From Acidobacteriota bacterium (GTDB taxonomy: Bacteria; Acidobacteriota; Thermoanaerobaculia; Thermoanaerobaculales; Sulfomarinibacteraceae), in the NCBI GenBank assembly GCA_013152925.1, contig JAADFK010000199.1:1-47168 (forward strand): a stretch of 47,168 nt of DNA. The letters are read 5' to 3'. Positions 1 through 7,863 of the stretch are shown piece by piece; positions within the stretch are counted from its first letter, which is position 1; each line of letters starts with the position of its first letter. A model generated the notes under the pieces. That model did no database searches. It had not been told where the DNA came from and saw only the letters and a program-made list of their open reading frames with translations. A program made the translations under genes and the position numbers.

Positions 1-58
1 CTACCGCCGCACCCTGGAGCTCGGCGGGCGGCCACTCAAGCGCAACGGCGGGGCGTAA
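1..58 (+). CDS. C-terminal fragment of an unidentified protein
   Basis: The window opens inside an open frame that reads to a TAA at 56-58 and ends in the residues LKRNGGA. Only 18 residues are visible and they match no family I recognise. The frame is followed directly by the intergenic repeat block. It could equally be a chance open frame, since so little is visible. Confidence 0.35.
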   Translation, partial: YRRTLELGGRPLKRNGGA

Positions 59-116
59 GGGAAGCCGTTCGCCGCTCGCCGTCATCCCGACCCAGGCGGT
101 GCGAAGCCCACGCCCC

Positions 117-254
117 CTGTCATCCCGACCGGAGCGGTCCGGAGGACCGCGGAGTGGAGGGATCTCACCCGGCATTGCGGGCCCTGTCGAGCACCCCTTC
201 GGGGCCATTGCGCCGGGAGATTCCTCCACTCGCTTCGCTCGGTCGGAATGACAG
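117..254. repeat. Palindromic repeat cassette 1
   Basis: Head at 117-166, 50-nt variable centre at 167-216, inverted tail at 217-254. The head holds an inner hairpin, GCGGTCC-GGA-GGACCGC at 134-150. The centre can itself pair partly (CCCGGC near its start, GCCGGG at its end). In a transcript the cassette would form a long imperfect hairpin. Confidence 0.85.
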
Positions 255-443
255 GGGGAGCGTGTGGGTCGGGACGACCGCGGGGGAGTCGGTCGGAATG
301 ACAGAAGGGAGAGGTGAAGCGGGGTCGGGATGACAGAAGGAAGAGGTGGAGCGGGGTCGGGATGACAGAGGGGCCATCCCGACCGCAGCGGTGCGGAGCA
401 CACGCCCTCTGTCCGACCGGAGCGGTCCGGAAGACACGCCCCT

Positions 444-590
444 CCTGTCATCCCGACCGGAGCGGCATCGCCACCCCCCCCCTGTCATTCCGACCGGAGC
501 GGCATCGCCACCCCCCCCTGTCATTCCGACCGGAGCGGCATCGCCACCACCCCCCTGTCATTCCGACCGGAGCGGCACGGAGTGCCGCGG
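444..590. repeat. Four tandem copies of the repeat head, 36-37 bp period
   Basis: CCTGTCATYCCGACCGGAGC recurs at 444, 481, 517 and 554. The first three copies continue with a GGCATCGCCACC and poly-C segment; the fourth leads into cassette 2. The whole unit is repeated, not only a short repeat with differing spacers, so this is a simple tandem expansion and not CRISPR. Confidence 0.85.
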
Positions 591-687
591 AGTGGAGGAA
601 TCTCATGGGAGCCCCGACAACGCTCCGGGGAAGATGTTGTATTCCTGGGGAGATCCCTCCACTCGCTTCGCTCGGTCGGGATGACAG
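555..687. repeat. Palindromic repeat cassette 2
   Basis: Same plan as cassette 1: head 555-604, variable centre 605-649, inverted tail 650-687. The inner hairpin is GCGGCAC-GGA-GTGCCGC at 572-588. It differs from cassette 1 in sequence but keeps pairing and the GGA loop. Confidence 0.85.
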
Positions 688-743
688 GGGGAGGGAGTGG
701 TCGGGATGACAGGGGGAGGGAGCGGTCGGGATGACACCCCACC

Positions 744-878
744 CTGTCATCCCGAGCGAAGGCGCGAAGCGCCGGAGTCGAGGGATCTCCCCCATGACCA
801 CGAGCTCCCGGGAGAGCCCACTTGCATCACGATGCCGGGGAAGATCCCTCCACTCGCTTCGCTCGGTCGGGATGACAG
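744..878. repeat. Palindromic repeat cassette 3
   Basis: Head 744-789, centre 790-841, tail about 842-878. The inner hairpin here is GGCGC-GAA-GCGCC at 761-773, a third version of the same structural slot. It is followed by several tail fragments up to about 960. Confidence 0.85.
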
Positions 879-1013
879 GGGGAGGGAGCGGTCGGTATGA
901 CAGGGGGAGGGAGCGGTCGGGATGACCGGGAGGGAGCTGGTCGGGATGACAGGGGGAGTTGGTTGGCATTGGGACTTGACGGGTGATGGCGGTGTCTCGG
1001 GACGGGAACTGGC

Positions 1014-3110
1014 TCAGTTGACGGTGCCGCTGGACCCCTCCGGGTCGTCATCGTCCGGCGGGGCGTCTGTTTCCAGGAAGGCCGGGAGGTCGTAGCGGGA
1101 ACCCTGATGGAGGGCCGGGAGCTCCGCATCGCTCTCGGGCGGGTGGATCACGAGGTGCTCCATCAGGTCCCCGGGGAGCTCCAGGAGAAAGCGGGAGGGG
1201 TCGAGGAGGACGTCCACCCGGTAGCGATCACGGGCGGTCTCCGGATGGAGCAGGTGGAGAAGATCCCTGGCCCGGGTCGCCGCCACGTAGAAGAGGCGCC
1301 GCTCCTCCTCGTCGTCCTCGGCCCGGGCGGTTGGAAAGCGTCCCTCGGACAGCCAGATGATGAACACGATCTTCCACTCCAGTCCCTTGGCCTGGTGGAT
1401 GGTGGACAGGGTCAGCACCTCGTCCGGGGGACCACCGGCCACGTCCTCGCCGGAAAGCTCGTTGAGCAGGGTGACGTCAGCCAGGAAGGCGTCGGTGTCG
1501 GGGTAACCACTGGCGAAGAGCGCCAGCTGTTCCAGGTCCTGGAGGCGGGAACCGGGGTTGTCAAGGTTGTCGCGGGCCCAGCGGTCGTAGAACTGCTCCA
1601 CGACCCGGCGGATGGACTCACCGGGCTGGCCGCGCAGCCTGGGGGTCGACAGCTCGTCGAAGAGGGAGCGAAGCTCTTCCAGGGAGGTGCGGGCGTTTCG
1701 CGTCAGCCGGATTGCGGCAGGATCGAGGTCCAGGAGCGCTCGCAGGGCGTCTCCGCCGGCGACCCGTTGCCACACCCGGGCGGCCAGGCGTGCGCCGAAG
1801 CCCCGGCGGAGCTTGAGCAGCCGGGCGAAGGCCACCTCGTCCCGCGGGTTCTCGACGAAGCGGAGGTGGGCGAGCACGTCCTTGACGTGCCGCTGTTCGA
1901 AGAATCGGAGGCCCGAGCGGACCAGGAAGGGGATGTTACGCCGGGTCAGCTCCACCTGGAGCTCGAGGGAATGGGCGTGGTTGCGGTACAGCACCGCCAT
2001 GTCCTCGAGGCCGAAGCCCTCGTCGCGGAGCTCAAGAATCCTGTCGGCCACCCACGTGGCCTGGATCTCGGGCGTTGGCACCGAGACCCGCGCTGGACGG
2101 TCGCCGGCGTGCCGGATGGCCCGGAGCTCCTTGTGGAACTGCCGCTCGTTATGGAGTATCGAAGCGTTGGCCAGGTGCAGGATCTCCGGCACGGAACGGT
2201 AATTGAGCTCGAGCCGGAAGATCGTACACTCCGGGTGCCGCTCGGGGAAGCCGAGGATATTCTCGAAGTCGGCGCCCCGAAACGCGTAGATCGACTGTGC
2301 GTCGTCGCCGACAACCATCAGGTTCTTCTCCGGGCCCAGCAGGGAGTCGACGATGTCCGCCTGGAGCCGGTTGGTGTCCTGGTACTCGTCCACCAGGACG
2401 TGCCGGAAGCGGCGCGCGATCTCCCGCCGTACCTCGGGTTGCCGCCTCAGGAGCAGGAGCCAGTTGAGCAGCAGGTCGTCGAAGTCCATGAGATCGGCCG
2501 ACCGCTTGCGCTCCAGGTAGCGCTTGAAGATGGCCGCGATCAGCTCGTCCTGGTCCAGGTATTGCGGGGCGCGCTCGGCCAGGACCTTGTCCAGGGTCCG
2601 GCCGGTGTTGATGACGAAGCTGTACAGGTCCACCAGGAGGCGGGCGCGGGGCAAGCGGCGCGTGGGGAGCTCGGGGACGACCTCGGCGAGAGCGCTCCCC
2701 ATCAGCTCGGTGGCATCCTCGCGATCGAGAATGGAGAACCGGGGGGTGTAGCCCACCAGCTCGGCGTAGCGCCGCAGGAGCCGGTGGCCCACCGAGTGGA
2801 AGGTACCGCCCATGACCCGTCCGGCCCCGCCCTCCACCAGTTGCCCCACCCGGTCGAGCATCTCGCGGGCGGCCTTGTTGGTGAAGGTCAGGAGGAGGAT
2901 CTGGCCGGCCGGGACGCCGTCCTCGATCAGCCGGCAGACGCGGTAGACGAGGGTGCGGGTCTTGCCGGTGCCGGCGCCGGCCAGCACCAGCATCGGACCA
3001 CCTGGATGGAGCACCACCTCGAGCTGGCCCTCGTTGAGCTCCCGTTCATAGTCGACCCTGCGGCGCCTGGGCGCCGGGGGTGGTGCGCCGGGTAGCAGCT
3101 TTCCGGTCAC
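1014..3110 (-). CDS. UvrD/PcrA-type superfamily 1A DNA helicase
   Basis: A 698-residue ATP-dependent 3'-5' DNA helicase of the UvrD/PcrA/Rep type, expected to unwind DNA in repair or replication restart. Visible motifs in order: Walker A AGAGTGKT near residue 44, DEYQDT Walker B near 241, GDDAQSIYAFRGA near 268-280, LNYRS, then TIHQAKGLEW and RRLFYVAATRA near the C-terminus. The C-terminal tail is acidic (DAPPDDDD). The ORF track extends to 3794, but that part is out-of-frame reading of the upstream gene. I chose the GTG at 3110 because it overlaps the acetyltransferase stop as GTGA, a 4-bp coupling. It is the last gene of a minus-strand run starting at 4630. Which of PcrA, UvrD or Rep it corresponds to cannot be told. 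Confidence 0.95.
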   Translation of the reverse strand: MTGKLLPGAPPPAPRRRRVDYERELNEGQLEVVLHPGGPMLVLAGAGTGKTRTLVYRVCRLIEDGVPAGQILLLTFTNKAAREMLDRVGQLVEGGAGRVMGGTFHSVGHRLLRRYAELVGYTPRFSILDREDATELMGSALAEVVPELPTRRLPRARLLVDLYSFVINTGRTLDKVLAERAPQYLDQDELIAAIFKRYLERKRSADLMDFDDLLLNWLLLLRRQPEVRREIARRFRHVLVDEYQDTNRLQADIVDSLLGPEKNLMVVGDDAQSIYAFRGADFENILGFPERHPECTIFRLELNYRSVPEILHLANASILHNERQFHKELRAIRHAGDRPARVSVPTPEIQATWVADRILELRDEGFGLEDMAVLYRNHAHSLELQVELTRRNIPFLVRSGLRFFEQRHVKDVLAHLRFVENPRDEVAFARLLKLRRGFGARLAARVWQRVAGGDALRALLDLDPAAIRLTRNARTSLEELRSLFDELSTPRLRGQPGESIRRVVEQFYDRWARDNLDNPGSRLQDLEQLALFASGYPDTDAFLADVTLLNELSGEDVAGGPPDEVLTLSTIHQAKGLEWKIVFIIWLSEGRFPTARAEDDEEERRLFYVAATRARDLLHLLHPETARDRYRVDVLLDPSRFLLELPGDLMEHLVIHPPESDAELPALHQGSRYDLPAFLETDAPPDDDDPEGSSGTVN

Positions 3111-4033
3111 GGCAGGCAAGGGAGACCCGCGATGTACCGGTCCAGGTGCGGCCTCTCGCCCCGTACGTAAATCTGCACGCAGCACTCCACGAGACGGGCG
3201 CCGCCTTCCAGCAGGGCCTCGATGGCCGGCTCGAAGGCCGCGGGGACGCGAACGGTGAGAACCCGTTTCGGCGCCGCCGAGTGGGCCGAGGCGATGGCCT
3301 GGCCGAGGGCTGCCATGGCCGCCTCCTGGGTCGTGCCGGCCACCGGGCCCACCTGGGCGCGTCCGCCGTAGCCGTACGCCGCGGTCCGCGCCCCCTGGCG
3401 AATGAAGGAGACGTCGAGCCCCAGGCGCTTGAGCCAGAACACGTGGTCGATCTCGCGCGTCAGTCCGCGGGCCACCTTGTCGATCCGGTCGGCATCCGCC
3501 TGGCCGCGCCGCTCCAGCAATTCCTGGCTCTGATCGTGACCGGGGAGAAGGCGTGCGAGAGCCGGCGCCAGCTGCTCGGCCGCGGCGGGTGTCATCGCGA
3601 GGCTGTACAGTGGCATCAGGGGCCGGAAACCGTGAGAGAGGAGCAGGGCCGCGGCGGAGGGCTCGGGGGGAACGACAGCGAGATAGGAGCGCACGCCGGC
3701 ACGCTCTCCGTAGGCCAAGAGGCGCGTGATCAGGGCGCCGCCCGCCCCGCGGCCCCGGTGCTCCGGCAGGACAGCCAGCTCGGAGAGGATCCACTGGCGG
3801 GCCCGCACGTGGGCAATGCCGTAGCCCAGCGTGTTCTCGTGGTCGATGGCCGAGAAGAAGCCGTTGTTGTCGTGCGCCATCAGGTGGGCGAGGGTCGGAT
3901 CGATCTCCATGTCCAGGTCGAGGACCTGGCGATGATCCTGGTCCCGCCGCGCGACCAGGCCCATGGATTCCCTCAGCAGCGCAATGCCGGGGAGCTCCTC
4001 GCGGTGGGTCCGGCGGATCTTGATCCTACCCAT
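3107..4033 (-). CDS. GNAT-family N-acetyltransferase, probably tandem domain
   Basis: A 308-residue protein of the GCN5-related acetyltransferase superfamily. The acetyl-CoA-binding motif A is clear in the first half (LAVLPEHRGRGAGGALITRL, about residues 87-106). The second half has a weaker GNAT-like layout, so a tandem-GNAT architecture is likely but not proven. The substrate cannot be inferred. It overlaps the holin-like gene by 8 bp upstream and the helicase by 4 bp downstream, so the three are probably co-translated. No signal peptide or membrane segment is visible. Confidence 0.9.
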   Translation of the reverse strand: MGRIKIRRTHREELPGIALLRESMGLVARRDQDHRQVLDLDMEIDPTLAHLMAHDNNGFFSAIDHENTLGYGIAHVRARQWILSELAVLPEHRGRGAGGALITRLLAYGERAGVRSYLAVVPPEPSAAALLLSHGFRPLMPLYSLAMTPAAAEQLAPALARLLPGHDQSQELLERRGQADADRIDKVARGLTREIDHVFWLKRLGLDVSFIRQGARTAAYGYGGRAQVGPVAGTTQEAAMAALGQAIASAHSAAPKRVLTVRVPAAFEPAIEALLEGGARLVECCVQIYVRGERPHLDRYIAGLPCLP

Positions 4034-4373
4034 CGCTGACCCCCCGGCCGCCGACGAACCAGCAGATGACGCTGAAGCTGAACGCGCCGAGCACCGACCA
4101 ACCGAAGCTATCCACGCGGAAGCCGGGTACCAGGGCTGCGGCCAGCGCGAAGGCGAAGCCGTTGATGACGAGGTAGAACAGACCGAGGGTCACGATGGTG
4201 ATGGGGAGCGTCAGCAGGGTCATGACCGGCCGGATGACGGCGTTGACGAACCCGAGCGCCAGGGCTCCCACCAGGAGGGCCGGGGTGGAGCTCAGGTGGA
4301 CCCCCGGCAGAATCCACGCGGTCGCCCACAGGGCGAGCACCATGACCAGCCATCTCAGGAAAAAGCGACCCAC
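4026..4373 (-). CDS. Phage-holin-family (YvlD-like) small membrane protein
   Basis: A 115-residue integral membrane protein of the holin-4 superfamily/YvlD type. Such proteins are common on bacterial chromosomes, and despite the name most are not phage-derived. The pattern is four hydrophobic segments: WLVMVLALWATAWIL, then LLVGALALGFVNAVI followed by the family-typical RPVMTLLTLPIT, then LGLFYLVINGFAFALAAAL, and a final SVLGAFSFSVICWFVGG. I chose the GTG at 4373 because AGGAGG lies four bases upstream; the longer track ORF adds non-homologous sequence. It overlaps the GNAT gene start by 8 bp. Cellular role unknown. Confidence 0.88.
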   Translation of the reverse strand: MGRFFLRWLVMVLALWATAWILPGVHLSSTPALLVGALALGFVNAVIRPVMTLLTLPITIVTLGLFYLVINGFAFALAAALVPGFRVDSFGWSVLGAFSFSVICWFVGGRGVSDG

Positions 4374-4417
4374 CGTACCTCCTCGATTCGAAACCCCGGC
4401 TCCCCGGAACGGGCGGC

Positions 4418-4630
4418 TCAGCCGGACTCCTTCGCCTTCATCTTCTCGATGGCGGCCTGATGGTGAGCGCTCCCCTCGCGGAACATCGCCTTCCCGCAGT
4501 CGGGGCACCGTTCCTCCATGCAGGGAACGCCCGGCCGATGCGGGATCTTGGTGCCGCAGGCGACGCACACACAGTTGCCACCCGCTCCCATACCACCGAT
4601 ACCACCGCCGTGGCCATGCCGTCCAACCAT
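4418..4630 (-). CDS. Small double zinc-ribbon-like protein
   Basis: A 70-residue protein with two Cys pairs spaced like a zinc ribbon: CVACG, then HRPGVPC, then CPDCGKAM. A Gly-rich N-terminus (GHGGGIGGMGAGGN) precedes it and a Lys-rich helix (IEKMKAKESG) ends it. Short stand-alone proteins with the pattern CxxCGxxxPHxxGxPCxxxxCPxCG are widespread, and to my knowledge their function is unassigned. Metal binding is inferred from the Cys spacing. I chose the ATG at 4630 because GGGAGGT lies five bases upstream. It is the first gene of the minus-strand run that ends with the helicase, 44 bp before the holin-like gene. Confidence 0.8.
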   Translation of the reverse strand: MVGRHGHGGGIGGMGAGGNCVCVACGTKIPHRPGVPCMEERCPDCGKAMFREGSAHHQAAIEKMKAKESG

Positions 4631-4920
4631 CTCGACCTCCCCCGGGCCCCAGCGGCCCATCATCGGCTCCCGGCGCCGCAAGATGCAACGAGGCTCCGCA
4701 CACGGGCGGACACGCGCCTGGAACGTGCCGGCCGCCGGACCAGCTCCGACCCGAGCATGATAGCAGGCGGAGGTGGAGCATGTTGCGTTGTGCTCTGTGC
4801 CGGGCGCCACGCGGATGACGGCGGTCTGAGCATTGTCTCACGAGGCCATGCCCACGTCGCATTCGAAGGGGGCAATTGCCCCGAGGCGACGGGTAGCTGG
4901 AACGTGACGGCGCGCCGGGC

Positions 4921-4943
4921 TACACTCCACGGCGGAGGCTGGA
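4921..4943 (+). promoter_or_regulatory. Probable -10 element and ribosome binding site of the carboxylase gene
   Basis: TACACT at 4921-4926 is a plausible -10 hexamer. GGAGG at 4934-4938 lies five bases before the ATG at 4944. No good -35 was found. The rest of the 313-bp divergent gap 4631-4943 shows nothing I can assign, although it must also hold the promoter for the minus-strand run. Confidence 0.45.
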
Positions 4944-6611
4944 ATGCCGAGAACCCTACCGCACAGCATCGAGAAGGATGTCGCGTACCAGACCAACCGG
5001 GATCACTGGCACAACGAGCTGCGAATCTTGGAGGCCCAACGGGAGACCGTGCGCCAGGGCGGCGGCGAGCGGGCCGCCGAGCGCCAGAAGGCCAAGGGCA
5101 AGATGCTGGCCCGTGAACGAGTGGAGGCCCTGATCGATTCCGGCACACGGCTCCACGAGCTCGGCAGCTTCGCCGCGTGGAAGATGTACGAGGAGTGGGG
5201 CGGGGCGCCATCCGCCGGGGTTGTGATTGGCCTCGGCACGGTGCGCGGGCGGGAGTGCGTTATCGTCTCCAACGACGCCACCGTCAAGGCCGGAGCGTGG
5301 TTCCCCATGACCTGCAAGAAGGTTCTTCGCGCGCAGGAGATCGCCATGGAGAACCGGCTGCCGATCATCTACCTGGTGGACTCGGCCGGTGTCTTCTTGC
5401 CGTTGCAGGACCAGATCTTCCCCGACAAGGAGGATTTCGGAAGGGCCTTCTTCAACAATGCCCGGCTTTCGGCGGAGGGGATCTACCAGATCGCGGCCAT
5501 CATGGGTTCCTGCGTGGCTGGCGGGGCCTACCTTCCCATCATGTCCGACGAGGCCCTGATCGTGGAGGGAAACGGGACGATCTTCCTCGCCGGAGCCCAT
5601 CTGGTGCGGGCCGCCATCGGAGAACAGATCGACAATCAGTCGCTGGGCGGCGCGGAGGTCCAGGTGGACATCTCCGGGGTCGTGGACGACCGGTTTCCCG
5701 ACGACCTTTCGGCCATCGAGCACATCCGGGCGCGGATCGGCGAGCTGGCACACCCGGCGCCGGCGCCTTTCGACCGGATCGAGCCCGTGGAGCCCCTGGC
5801 CGATGCCGAAGACCTGCTCGGGATCCTGCCGGTGGACCGGAGCCGTCCCTACGACACCTACCGGCTCCTGGCCTGCCTCCTGGACGGCTCGGAGCTTACC
5901 GAGTACAAGGCCACCTACGGCAGGACGCTGATCTGCGGCACCGGCCGGATCGGAGGTTGGGCCGTTGGGGTCGTCGCCAACCAGCGCCTGATCGTCCACC
6001 GGCGGCGGGGCCTTGGGGCGAGCGAGAAGGAGATGCAGATCGGCGGTGTCATCTACCCGGACGCGGCGGACAAGGCGGCTCGCTTCGTCGAGCTGATGAA
6101 CCAGAAGGGCGTGCCGCTGCTCTTCCTCCAGGATGTGACGGGGTTCATGGTGGGCTCCACGGCCGAGCGGGAAGGAATCATCAAGGATGGCGCCAAGCTG
6201 GTCAACGTGGTGGCCAACTCGGTCGTGCCCAAGATCACCGTCTTCATCGGCAACTCCTTCGGCGCCGGGAACTACGCGATGTGTGGCCGAGCCTACGGGG
6301 CGCGCTTCTACTACGCCTGGCCCTCCGCGTCCATCGCCGTCATGGGGGGCGCGCAGGCCTCCAACACCCTGCTGTCGATCCAGCTGAAGAACCGGGGCGA
6401 TGACATCTCCCAGGAGGAGAGGGCTGCGTTGCTGGCCGAGATCCAGGCCCGGTACGACGCGGCGGCCAACCCGCGCTACGCGGCGGCGCGGCTGTGGGTC
6501 GACGAGATCATCGATCCACGTGCAACGCGCGAGATCGTGGCGCGCAGTCTGGCCGCGGCGGCTCACAACCCGGATCTCCCGCCGTTCCGCCAGGGCGTCC
6601 TCCAGACCTGA
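4944..6611 (+). CDS. Biotin-dependent acyl-CoA carboxylase, carboxyltransferase (beta) subunit
   Basis: A 555-residue carboxyltransferase subunit of the propionyl-/methylcrotonyl-CoA carboxylase family. It moves the carboxyl group from biotin to an acyl-CoA. The N-terminal half contains GSCVAGGAYLPIMSDE and the adjacent GTIFLAGAHLVRAA. The C-terminal half contains LFLQDVTGFMVGSTAEREG and SFGAGNYAMCGRAY. Both halves form the duplicated crotonase-like fold of this family. The GGAYLPxMSDE form and the length (about 535 is usual) point to the methylcrotonyl-CoA type, hence leucine or short branched-chain acid breakdown, but substrate is an inference. No biotin carboxylase or biotin-carrier gene is adjacent, so its partner must be encoded elsewhere. 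The ATG has a GGAGG five bases upstream. Confidence 0.92.
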   Translation: MPRTLPHSIEKDVAYQTNRDHWHNELRILEAQRETVRQGGGERAAERQKAKGKMLARERVEALIDSGTRLHELGSFAAWKMYEEWGGAPSAGVVIGLGTVRGRECVIVSNDATVKAGAWFPMTCKKVLRAQEIAMENRLPIIYLVDSAGVFLPLQDQIFPDKEDFGRAFFNNARLSAEGIYQIAAIMGSCVAGGAYLPIMSDEALIVEGNGTIFLAGAHLVRAAIGEQIDNQSLGGAEVQVDISGVVDDRFPDDLSAIEHIRARIGELAHPAPAPFDRIEPVEPLADAEDLLGILPVDRSRPYDTYRLLACLLDGSELTEYKATYGRTLICGTGRIGGWAVGVVANQRLIVHRRRGLGASEKEMQIGGVIYPDAADKAARFVELMNQKGVPLLFLQDVTGFMVGSTAEREGIIKDGAKLVNVVANSVVPKITVFIGNSFGAGNYAMCGRAYGARFYYAWPSASIAVMGGAQASNTLLSIQLKNRGDDISQEERAALLAEIQARYDAAANPRYAAARLWVDEIIDPRATREIVARSLAAAAHNPDLPPFRQGVLQT

Positions 6612-6668
6612 TGCGGCAGCCCCTGGGGCCAGCGAGGGTCCCGTTGCGAGTGAGCGCCCATCGAGGCG

Positions 6669-6844
6669 CCTGGATGGGAACAGCGTGGTTCCTGAGGTGA
6701 AAACGAGCGCTCTATCCCTGCAAGGTCAAGAGAGGCAGGGAATCCCGCGGAGCTGCGCTGTGGTACGCCGCCCAAGGGAATCCGCAGCATGACCTGTTTG
6801 CCTGCAGGTCATCCGCGCAGGCAGGCGCCGGGATTGCAAGAGAA
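6669..6844. repeat. Dispersed palindromic repeat, copy A
   Basis: The segment starting CTGGATGGGAACAGCGTGG and ending CGCCGGGATTGCAAGAGA aligns along its length with 32711-32848. Shared landmarks are GGAACAGCGTGG, GCAAG.TCAAG, GGAAT.CCGCGGAG, GGTACGCCGC, GGGGATCCGCAG-like and CGCCGRGATTGCRAGA. Copy A carries an extra perfect hairpin, TGACCTG-TTTGCCTG-CAGGTCA, near 6790-6811. It lies between convergent genes (carboxylase and PilZ protein). Confidence 0.75.
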
Positions 6845-6863
6845 CACGGTTTCTGGAGGGGAG

Positions 6864-7601
6864 CTAGTTGACTCGCCGGGACAGGAGCTCGAGGGAGGCT
6901 TTCAGGCTGGGCCCGGAGAAGGTGACCGCAAATCCGGCCATCTCCTCCCTTCCGGGGCGCGTGTGGCGCACCACTCGGGCGGGCAGGTTCAGCGGTTCCT
7001 CGAGGTCGGGGTGGGAGATCACCGTCTTGACCGTGGCGCCCAGCATGGGCCGGACGGGAGACCGGAGCAGGAGTCCACTGGCGGAGATGTTGACGACCCC
7101 CTCGGCGGGAATCAGCGAGCCGTCGGGGTTCCGGACCCGGACCTCGAGCCCGGAGCTCGGCGGGCAGCGTTCCGGAACGTCGAGGAGTCTCCGGAGGGCC
7201 TCCTCGAGCTGGGTCTGCGGCACCCAGCGGGGGAGGACGGCATTGGCGCCGTGACCGACGAAGCGGGAGGCCCCGCTGAGCAGCTCGGGTATCGCCAGGA
7301 CCACCATGGAGCAGTGCCGGCTGGCACAGGTCGCGTGCCGCAGGCGCTGCAGGAAGTGCCGGAGGAGCAGGTGGGGGAGCGGGTAATTGCACACGACCAG
7401 CGAGTGCTCATGGAGACAAAGGTCCTTGAGGGCCAGCGTTGCGTTGTCAGCCGTCACCAGGGTGCATCCCAGCCCGCCGAGCGCGGTCTCGACGCGAAGG
7501 AGCGTCTGGGTATCGAGGGCCACCACCATCGCGCGGTGCAACCCCACGCCGCGAGCCCTGCCCGGCCTCCTCGCCGTTCCCATCCAGCCGAAAACCATCA
7601 T
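6864..7601 (-). CDS. PilZ-domain protein with a degenerate receiver-like N-terminus
   Basis: A 245-residue protein. Residues about 25-130 (MVVALDTQTLLRVETALGGL, LVVCNYPLP, NAVLPRWVP) follow the beta/alpha layout of a response-regulator receiver. No clear phosphoacceptor Asp is visible where one would be expected. Residues about 145-245 look like a PilZ domain (VVNISASGLLLRS, ARVVRHTRPG, GFAVTFSGPS), which in other proteins binds cyclic di-GMP. The usual RxxxR at the domain start is weak here, so binding is uncertain. A GGDEF protein occurs in the same window. Start choice is uncertain: no clear ribosome binding site precedes the ATG at 7601. Confidence 0.75.
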   Translation of the reverse strand: MMVFGWMGTARRPGRARGVGLHRAMVVALDTQTLLRVETALGGLGCTLVTADNATLALKDLCLHEHSLVVCNYPLPHLLLRHFLQRLRHATCASRHCSMVVLAIPELLSGASRFVGHGANAVLPRWVPQTQLEEALRRLLDVPERCPPSSGLEVRVRNPDGSLIPAEGVVNISASGLLLRSPVRPMLGATVKTVISHPDLEEPLNLPARVVRHTRPGREEMAGFAVTFSGPSLKASLELLSRRVN

Positions 7602-7863
7602 CGCGCCCGTTTCTGCGGATCCGCTGGTCCGCCTTTGCAGACTGCCATGAAGTGACGAGGAACGAGTGTGATCCAGATCATCATCGCGGCGACAACGTTC
7701 GCATTCCTGGGCGTTTCCATCGCCAGGTGGCGTCCAGGTTGCTCGTGGGGCGGACTCGGGCAGGTTCCGCTGGCTTTCCCCGGCAGCCGGTTCGTGGCAG
7801 AATGCCGCTCACGCGGGACGCCCGGGGTCCTGAAACCCAACCTCGATTCTCCGTGAGGTACCG

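Larger units (their letters stand above)
59..1013. repeat. Intergenic block of dispersed palindromic repeats
   Basis: About 950 bp without a credible gene. It is built from variations of one unit: a head reading CTGTCATYCCGACCGGAGCG and ending GGAGTGGAGGRATCTC, and its reverse complement as a tail. The block holds three head-spacer-tail cassettes, a short tandem array of heads, and many tail fragments such as GGTCGGRATGACAGGGGGAG repeated every 20-25 bp. The ORF-track entries here (the 64-173 residue frames rich in RSG, PVIPT and SRP) are translations of the repeat. Related pieces occur at 26504-26736. This looks like an intergenic repeat family expanded between two genes. Confidence 0.9.

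Noticed and set aside
444-590. CRISPR-like array with 37-bp spacing
   Set aside because: The intervals are conserved together with the repeats, units are tandem, there are no distinct spacers and no cas genes nearby.
165-1129. Overlapping ORFs of 60-170 residues in the first kilobase
   Set aside because: Translations of the palindromic repeat on both strands; the same short peptides recur in all frames.
1107-3095. 662-residue plus-strand ORF opposite the helicase
   Set aside because: It lies entirely antisense to the UvrD-type gene and its sequence is low-complexity, rich in Gly, Glu, Val and Leu, as expected for a reverse-strand reading of high-GC coding DNA.
7668-7856. 62-residue hydrophobic-start ORF before the thioesterase gene
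   Set aside because: It begins with a GTG after a GAGG and has one possible membrane helix, but the rest is Gly/Pro/Arg-rich and no family fits; too weak to report as a gene.
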